64,000 nt of DNA, taken from Paraphaeosphaeria minitans. Lineage: Eukaryota; Ascomycota; Dothideomycetes; Pleosporales; Didymosphaeriaceae. The stretch is from the NCBI GenBank assembly GCA_015832175.1, contig WJXW01000002.1, forward strand, positions 1,984,001 to 2,048,000, read 5' to 3'. Below the pieces are notes generated by a model, which worked only from the letters and a program-made list of their open reading frames with translations, had not been told where the DNA came from and ran no database searches. Below, piece by piece: positions 57,786 through 64,000 of the stretch. Position 1 is the first letter of the stretch; the number at the start of each line of letters is the position of its first letter. Both the position numbers and the translations under genes were made by a program.

Positions 57786-58138
57786 GGGTGGCTCGGGCGG
57801 GGCGCCCACGAGGTTGAGGTTGCGCGCACACGTTCTGGGGGCGCCGGCATGTATGCTGGCACTGCGCGATCGTGTCCGGCGGGCAGCAACGGGCTACAAG
57901 GCGCGGGGCTGCGTTTGAGGCTCGGTTTGTGCTGGCGAGAGGTGGCCATGACCGCTGCGGCCGCTACGCATCCTGAGTGGACAGGACGGGCACACCTCCA
58001 TCACAGACCCCAAGCCCACCCACCGCACCACACTCACTCCTTTGGCCTGCACTGCCCTCCTGGACCACTGATCCGACTAACTACTTTAACGCCTGGGCCG
58101 TGCTTTGTCATTTAGATCACTTTTGTTGACTCATCCGC
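57786..58138. promoter_or_regulatory. Divergent promoter region TRS85 / CCA1
   Basis: 353 bp between start codons; GC-rich in the TRS85-proximal half, CT-rich near CCA1. No clear TATA. Confidence 0.4.
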
Positions 58139-60139
58139 ATGTCATTGATGAGTCGTGCCTTCCGCGTTTGCTCGTCACGAGGAATTTCTTTCTCTACCAC
58201 GCCGCATCGACTTTCACCTAAATCACAACAACTGTTCCTGCGCCCGATTGCTCAGAGTAGTCTCTACAACTCACGTCCACTTCGTTCATTCTCTCGCATG
58301 CCTGTGGGAAGGCTACCTTCACCTCTTCCGCAAGAACAGCCTGTTCCAAAACGGCGAAAGACTGGACCTTCTGAGCCTCGTTTCATAAGATCGTACAGCA
58401 GCATGGCGTCTCGGCCGGAGGCGAATCCAACCACGCTGGAGCTGACCGACGAGGAGACGAAGCTCCGCAATTTACTCCTTGCGGTTGCAGCTTACATTGA
58501 CCAGACTCCTGCCGCCGGGAGTGCTGGAGCATCTGTACCCGAAAACGTCGCGCAGGAGAAGATTGTGTTGCGATGGACGGGCGGCTGGGTCCGTGACAAG
58601 CTACTAGGGGTGGGTAGCCACGATGTCGATGTCGCCATCAACAAGATGACCGGTGAGCACTTTGGCTTGAAGATGCTCGAATATCTCAAAGTCCCGGGCA
58701 ACCTCGAAAAGCACGACTTCGGTGCAGATGAGAGCAGCAAGATCATTTCTGGGCTACACACCATCAAAGCCAATCCAGAGGCCTCCAAGAATCTGGAAAC
58801 AGCCACCATCAAGGTCATGGGCATTGACCTCGACCTTGTAAATCTTCGAAAAGAGACGTACGACGAAGTTAGCAGAAATCCGCAGATGGAATTTGGAACC
58901 GCCGAAGAGGACGCAATGCGACGAGACGCTACTGTGAACGCCATGTTCTACAACTTGAACACACAACAGATTGAAGACTTTACGGGTCGCGGTTTCGACG
59001 ACATGGCAGCAAAAACCATACGCACTCCTTTGGAACCCTACCAAACCTTCAAAGATGATCCGCTCCGAGTGCTCAGGCTGATTCGCTTCGCGAGTCGACT
59101 TGACTACATTATCCAACCGGAGACCGCAAAAGCTATGGCAAATAAAGATATCCAAGAAGCCCTCAAGATAAAGATCAAACGTGAGAGAGTAGGAATAGAG
59201 ATGGAGAAGATGCTCAGGGGGCCGGACCCCGGCATGGCCCTACGACTCATCGATGAGGCCGGTCTTTACGACACCATCTTTACCGATCCAACCCGAAAGT
59301 TAGAATTCCAACCTGATACCGAACACTACCGAAAGGGCTATCAGTTCATGACCGAGTGGATCAACGGAAAAGAAGGCTCAAAGTATCCGGCGATTCCTCA
59401 GACGCTGCTAAGCACCCGCGATGCAGATTCTGACGAAGAGTATCTAGCGTGGGTCTGCACCGCAGTGTTACCGTGGGCCGATGCTCCCACGGTTCCGCCT
59501 CCGAAGAAAAATAGACAACCTCTTCACGCGGCTTCCCTCGTGGCCCAGGAAGGCATGAAAGCCCCTAATCGAGTATGCGATGTTCTAACAGCATCCCTGA
59601 ACAACTATGAGGCTATAAGCCAATTAATAGGAGAGTGCCAAAAGCGACTTCCCAAAGAGGATCCTTCATCACCAGCTCAGAGGGAAAAGATAGGAATGGG
59701 GCTACGGAATTGGGGCCGCACTTGGAAGTCCCAAGTTTTCTTTGCGCTACTGCATGAAATTGTGTATGGCGAGCGTTCGACGGAGGGTACGTTTCCGCTA
59801 CGCACACTGCATTCTACTACTCTGACTAACTGATTCAGATGTTCTTCGCCAATATGACAACTTCCTTACCCTCGTCACCGACCTGGATCTTCTGGACGTC
59901 ATTAACCTAAAACCCCTCGTCAAGGGCACCGATCTGGCCAAGGCTCTCGACGTCAAACCTGGTCCGTGGATGAAGGACGCTCTCGATGTCGTCTTAGCCT
60001 GGCAGTTGCGTAACCCCTCCGTCACGGACCCAGCCGATGCAATAAAGGAAGTGAAAAAGACTAGCAAAAGTGAGCTACCCTCTCGACTGATTACCCACTT
60101 CCTAACGCTTACAATACGCCCTCTTTTTTCGCAGACTAA
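58139..60139 (+). CDS. CCA1: tRNA nucleotidyltransferase (CCA-adding enzyme), spliced form
   Basis: Adds and repairs the 3' CCA of tRNAs in nucleus, cytosol and mitochondria. Exons are 58139-59786, 59839-60069 and 60135-60139; removing 60070-60134 gives EVKKTSKN and TAA at 60137-60139, 627 aa. The N-terminus is basic, Ser/Arg-rich and mitochondrial-type (MSLMSRAFRVCSSRG). Further in-frame ATGs at 58298 (residue 54) and 58403 (residue 89, MASRPEANP) would give non-imported forms, as known for yeast CCA1. Catalytic parts: GGWVRDKLLG with DVDVAINK (metal-binding carboxylates), RRDATVNAMFYN, DPLRVLRLIRFASRL, and RERVGIEMEKML. The C-terminus PGPWMKDALDVVLAWQLRNP is the usual CCA1 end region. The frame also continues into TTI2 if the last intron is kept. 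Confidence 0.9.
60070..60134 (+). other. Optional 65-nt intron at the CCA1/TTI2 junction
   Basis: Donor GTGAGC, branch CTAAC (60102-60106), a T-rich tract and acceptor CGCAG. The length is not a multiple of three. It contains no stop in the shared frame, so retention keeps one open frame of 976 codons (SELPSRLITHFLTLTIRPLFS). Its retained reading includes IRPLFSQTK, which fits the start of the Tti2 domain. Splicing instead yields a stop two codons downstream. Confidence 0.75.
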
Positions 60140-61181
60140 GACAGATGCCATGGGAGACGACCCAGCGCCTTGGAAAATGCGCGAGAACAAGTCCTTCCTG
60201 GATTTGCTGCATTGGTGCTTAAGAGCGATGGATGAGAAGGATTTGCGAGAGTGGTTCAGGTTACTAAGGCCGCCAATTTTCCGGATGCTGGAGGATAGCA
60301 ATCTCGAATGGAAAGCCAAAGCGTGCCAGGTGATCACCCAGCTGGTGGGAAAAGCACCAGAAAATATCAAGGAAGAGTGTCGGAATCTATTTTCGGAAGA
60401 TCTGTTTGGGTGCTTCAACTACCTCCCTACTTTGACTCCAGTGTCAGATGCTGCGAGCTTGCTGGAACATGTGTATCCTGCTTTGATCTCGTTCGTGCCT
60501 GTAGCGGAGGAAAGACTTGCAGCTCAGAGAAGGCAGGCCGCGTCCCCAAAGGGTGAGGCACGTACTGACAGTTCGCAACTGAGCGAAAAGGACATCAGAT
60601 TCCTCGATAAAGTCATTCGACAAGGATTCATAACTGTCCTGCATCACTCTCCGACTCCAATAACTTATCCTGAACTCACCACTCTCGTTTTAAACAATCT
60701 GATTAGTCTGATCATTGCACAAGAGATAGAATGGGTAAAGCATGCCGACGAAATCCTACCATTACTCCACGACATACTCCGCGACAAATTCAGTCCTGCG
60801 CATCCCGAGCTGCCGCGAGCGGCAACCAAATGTTTCAGAACTTGCATCGCGAAGGGATGGCCTCGCATGGGTAAGTGTTCCCCCTGACCTCATTACACGT
60901 TGTTTACAGCTGACCACAACCCTACCTTAGATTCCAAGCGCTTGCAGGACGTGTATCTGTCCACTGCCACAGCTTGGGTCAACTGCTCAGAATACCACAC
61001 AAACCTAGAAAGCTTGGAGGGGCTGAGACGCGATTTGAAGGACACCACGTTGTATTTGGAGAGTGCTTTCAACAGGGATGGTATCGACATGGACACTGCG
61101 ACTTGGTGGACTGGAGAGAAAAAGAGGACTATGAAGGAGAACTCGCCTTGGAAAGACATGCTGGAGTCTTGCAGCAGATGA
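60070..61181 (+). CDS. TTI2: TTI2 (TELO2-interacting protein 2) part of a CCA1-TTI2 fusion frame
   Basis: TTI2 is a HEAT-repeat member of the Tel2-Tti1-Tti2 complex that matures PIKK kinases (Tor, ATM, ATR). Read without splicing the 65-nt segment, the frame runs straight on from CCA1 and exon 60070-60870 joins 60931-61181 over a 60-nt intron. The whole fusion from 58139 is 976 aa. Tti2-type features in order: IRPLFSQTK, PWKMRENKSFLDLLHWCLRA, LEDSNLEWKAKACQVI, FNYLPTLTPVSDAASLLEHV, FLDKVIRQGFITVLHHS, ITYPELTTLVLNNLISLI, HADEILPLLHDILRD and CIAKGWPRM. No N-terminal TTI2 start codon lies before the domain except in CCA1. ATG 60150 has a strong context (GCCATGG) but would lose the first conserved block. 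Confidence 0.8.
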
Positions 61182-61576
61182 GACCAGATTGAAAGCAAGA
61201 TTGCAGGCGTGACATGCACCACCAAAAACAGTATCTCTGCTTGCCACTCGTCATGCTTTACAATGCGACTTACCCCCTCGAATTGTCATTTTGTGATTTT
61301 GACGTTCCCCATAGACAGTTGTCGGGGAATCCTACTGCCTAGCTAGCGCGTCATTGCGCCCCGTTGCGGCAATTACGGCACATATAAGCTTACCTGCCCA
61401 TTATAGGTACTTAGTTGCTACCTATGACGGGAGCCAAGAGAGGCTCAGTCGTGTCGATACGAGGGAATCCACCGCAACAAGAGGCCCGAAGATGCTTGAT
61501 CCTTAAGAAGCTTACTGTTCAAGATGATGGAGAGGCTGCAGTGTCTCCCAAGGCCTAGCGGTGTAGACCCTCGAAA
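61182..61576. other. Intergenic region
   Basis: TTI2 3' flank and promoter of the secreted glycoprotein gene; no ORF of note. Confidence 0.4.
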
Positions 61577-62623
61577 ATGCGGACATCTACTTCCTCCACA
61601 ACATTACTCCTCGCAGCGTCAACACTACTTTCAGCACATGCACAAAACACCACCAACACAACTTCAACACCAAAGACCTGTGGCGGAGATATAGACTGGC
61701 TCAACACTGGAAACAGTTCCGCGAATTCGACCGGCCAGGTCGAATTCAGATGGACCAACAGCAGCGACTCCGAGCACCCTGCCTCGGACCCGTGGTACAT
61801 CTCCGTCACGGTCAACGACACATTGCGTAGAGGCGATTCCAGAACCTCCGCGTCCAACGGTGGAATCGAGCTACGCGGCTACGTCAGCGTGCCCGACGAC
61901 GTAATGAATGCGAGCCTGTGCCTGTACCAGTTCAGTAGCGCAAACGTGACGCTGGACGACAGCATCGAAGATGGCCTCGATTCCTGCGGCGGCGTAGTAA
62001 GCGACGAGTGCAAGGATCTAATCAAGGACAACTTCCTGCATGAGACCCAGCCGTCCGGATGTCCGCTGTACCAGAAGGCTAGCACAGACGGGGTTGATAC
62101 TTTCAAGAAAGCGTGTCCGAATTTGGTTGATTCCGCTTCCGGTAAGTTGACGCTATTCGCATCTAAACTTCTATTGCTTGGTTTCGTCGTTAAATTTGTT
62201 CTTATGAACATGATATGCTGACATCGCTGCGAAGTCCACTACAAGGACGTGTCGAATACGACGTGCGCCGCAACCGACATTCCCAGCGTCAATATCCCGG
62301 ACGGCTATCACTCTGTTCGTAGTGCTTCTATATCCAGCCCTTTTTCCGACTACAGTTATCAGCCGAACATGACCGAGACATACGATCTGCTCGTTCGTCA
62401 GACAGTGCCTTACATTCTGTATGGCAGGTTCGAAGATCCAGATTCGAATTCAGGGGAAGTTATGACCAGATTTATATGCGTAGCACCAAACCGAACGGTG
62501 GAGGGAAGTCGTGCTGTGCCGGAGGGCAAGGCGCCTTGGGAGGAGAGCAAGGGGGTGGGTTTGGTTGCAGGGAGGATGGCGGTGGTGATGGCAAGTATTA
62601 TGGGAGTCGTTCTCATCATATAG
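61577..62623 (+). CDS. Secreted, probably GPI-anchored glycoprotein
   Basis: Exons are 61577-62141 and 62235-62623; the 93-nt intron has donor GTAAGT and acceptor AAG, giving 317 aa. The signal peptide is MRTSTSSTTLLLAASTLLSA, with Gln-Asn after it. More than eight N-glycosylation sequons (NTT, NSS, NST, NDT, NAS, NVT, NMT, NRT) lie in the body. At least eight Cys are spread across it (TCGGD, SLCLY, SCGG, DECKD, SGCPL, KACPN, TTCAA, FICVA). The C-terminus is hydrophobic to the last residue (AGRMAVVMASIMGVVLII) after a short polar spacer, as in GPI signals. No catalytic motif. A cell-surface protein of unknown role. Confidence 0.8.
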
Positions 62624-62769
62624 AGCAGAACTGAATCGATTGAGGCTGTCGCTTGGTCTAACCCGTGTTTCCTCAGCATGCAATGATGCCCCACCTTTGC
62701 GTGAATGCAGTGTCCGGTCTTTCCTTACTAGGTACTGTAAGTAATGGGATTATAATATGTATAGCCTAT

Positions 62770-63250
62770 CCTAGGGCAACTCAACACTCTCAGACCGTTG
62801 CAGCCCGTCATAAACGTTTAGAGGACTGAGTGCGAGTAAAACTCACCCTAGGGTAACTTGACATTCTCGAACCACGTATAATGCTTAATGAATCTTGGGA
62901 GATATACTATCTGCACAGTACCTCTTGGGGTAGCTTAACGCGTTATAACGAAATGCTGTGCGTTGATGACGTTCGGGACAATTTATCTCCACACAGCTTA
63001 TCCTAGGGTAACTCTGTACTTCTAGATCACGCACTGTTCGACCATAGCTTTAAAGACTACAATCTCAGGAAAACCTCATCCTAGGGCAACTCAACGCTCT
63101 CAAGCTATTGCCGTCTATCAATGATCGTCAAGATACCGCATCTCTGCAAAGCTTACCCTAGGGTAACTTAGTTCTGTGAAATCGCATACTGTCAAATCAC
63201 AACATTGGGAGCTGTGATATGAGCAAACCTCATCGTAGAGTAACTCAAAA
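62770..63250 (+). repeat. Degenerate tandem array of a roughly 77-bp unit, seven copies
   Basis: The core CCTAGGGTAACTT/CCTAGGGCAACTC recurs with starts (CTAGGG or variant) at 62771, 62848, 62924, 63003, 63081, 63158 and 63235. Spacings are 77, 76, 79, 78, 77 and 77 bp. The third and seventh cores are mutated (CTTGGGGTAGC, GTAGAGTAAC). The 60 bp between cores is diverged but shares a tail of the type GCAAA-CTTATC before each core. Copy six has TTACCCTAGGGTAA, a 14-bp perfect palindrome (63153-63166). The array is non-coding and lies between the GPI-type protein gene and the partial gene at the right edge. Sequence outside (62624-62769, 63251-63446) is unremarkable. Confidence 0.85.
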
Positions 63251-63446
63251 GACTTCACAGCTAAACATGCTAGAAGTATATGCAGAAATTTTTCCATGGA
63301 GCTTAAAATAATCTCATATAAGCCCAGCCACTGCCATTCAGCCATGAACAGCTCAAACAAACGCCAGATTCATCGCCCTCGTCCACCAATACTAGTCTTC
63401 CCCACAAAAACTCAGACCGCCAGAATGCTGCCGTCGTGCGGCAACC

Positions 63447-64000
63447 TCACCAGGCAGCCCTCTTGCCCTTGCCCTTCCTGCTCTTCTTCTTGCCCTTGCC
63501 GCCGCCTGCCAAGTCAGCTCAAGTCCATCCTAGATGAGTTACCACCTACCTGAGAACCCATTGTTGACGTCGACACCGTGCGCCAGGTGCTGCGGTGTGG
63601 CCGCGAAGAAAGGCTGGGCCCAGCCGTACGGGTGCCTGGACATGATGTGAACGCGCAACTTTACAATATAGCCTTGGTAAACTTACGGGAGATTCCGAGG
63701 ACCACCTCCCATCGGATAGCGGCCAGCCTGGGCCAGCAGAGCAGGGGCGGCGGGGCCTGGGTGTGCGAAGATGCCGGCGCTGTAGGAGCCCGTGACTGGC
63801 ACACGGGATGCGAATGGGCGCCAATCCGGGAGGAGCGCGGCGGGAACGACGGTCGAGGCTGAACTCTGGTCGGACTGGGTGGGCGAGATCGCGGTAGGCG
63901 GGTGGGAGACGGAGCCAGGGATGAAGGGTGGCGCGCGGGGATTGAGCGGGACCTTCCTGCCGGGGAGATGGGGGAACGCGCTGGAGTGGAGCTCTGGAGA
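63447..64000 (-). CDS. Proline- and glycine-rich protein, C-terminal part, unknown
   Basis: The gene enters from the right edge. Minus-strand exons are 63687-64000 and beyond, 63550-63635, and 63447-63505 with TGA at 63447-63449. Introns of 51 and 44 nt have GTAAGT and GTAGGT donors and CAG acceptors. The 152 visible residues include LPGRKVPLNPRAPPFIPGS, Pro/Ala/Ser-rich linker, GSYSAGIFAHPGPAAPALLA, YGWAQPFFAATPQHLAHGVD, and a strongly basic end GGGKGKKKSRKGKGKRAAW. The Lys/Gly-rich tail resembles nucleic-acid-binding tails. No domain that I can name; the N-terminal part lies outside. Phases agree across both junctions, so the structure is fairly secure even though the function is not. Confidence 0.7.

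Noticed and set aside
57786..57960. An upstream start for TRS85 (MATSRQHKPSLKRS on the minus strand)
   Set aside because: It is in another frame and the TRS85 frame has a stop before it; no convincing intron joins them.
62770..63250. CRISPR-like array or tandem tRNA genes because of the regular 77-bp spacing
   Set aside because: The host is a eukaryote, the conserved part is only about 14 bp and diverges between copies, and I find no A/B boxes, cloverleaf pairing or cas genes.

Overview
The window is nuclear DNA of a filamentous ascomycete (Pezizomycotina). Genes carry one to seven short introns (about 45-150 nt) with GTRNGT-type donors, CTRAC-type branch points and CAG/TAG acceptors. The gene set is typical of these fungi: HET domain, DUF6604-like, PTH11-like rhodopsin receptor, 2EXR domain, ERG2, allantoate-permease-type MFS. 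TAGG-type microsatellites and the mix of families suggest Dothideomycetes, but that assignment is inference. I rebuilt exon structures by hand by matching reading phase, splice signals and family conservation. Coordinates are therefore predictions, most of them phase-consistent from start to stop.

Layout. 0-3.4 kb: the RIO2 start (minus, cut by the window edge) diverges from RPN1. 3.4-8.7 kb: sparse, with a broken 2EXR-domain gene and two small Cys/His-rich proteins. 8.8-15.4 kb: dense housekeeping block (RIX7, VPS20, a PITH protein, LSM8, an AhpD-like protein). 15.4-24.5 kb: a DUF6604-like protein, an uncharacterised 576-aa protein and an MDR oxidoreductase. 25-31.6 kb: an eight-exon MFS permease and an intact NTF2-like/flavin monooxygenase mixed with three decayed genes (SDR, PuuE-type deacetylase, an unknown family), which reads as a catabolic or secondary-metabolic cluster in decay. 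33.5-49 kb: HET protein, CUE5, an unknown 446-aa protein, a small membrane-tailed secreted protein, a seven-TM receptor and a four-TM protein, with long gene-poor gaps. 49.8-64 kb: a secreted protein, ERG2, an OTU protease, TRS85, the CCA1/TTI2 locus, a secreted glycoprotein, a 77-bp tandem array and a partial gene at the right edge.

Most striking: the CCA-adding enzyme (CCA1) and TTI2 (TELO2-interacting protein 2, a HEAT-repeat protein) share one continuous frame. A 65-nt segment at their junction (60070-60134) has full intron signals. Removing it ends CCA1 two codons later. Keeping it reads through into TTI2, and the retained segment itself encodes the conserved start of the Tti2 domain. 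This looks like a splice-controlled choice between a CCA1 enzyme and a CCA1-TTI2 fusion.

Second: seven diverged copies of a roughly 77-bp unit (62770-63245), each headed by a conserved CCTAGGGTAACT core that in one copy is a 14-bp perfect palindrome. I cannot assign it to a known element.
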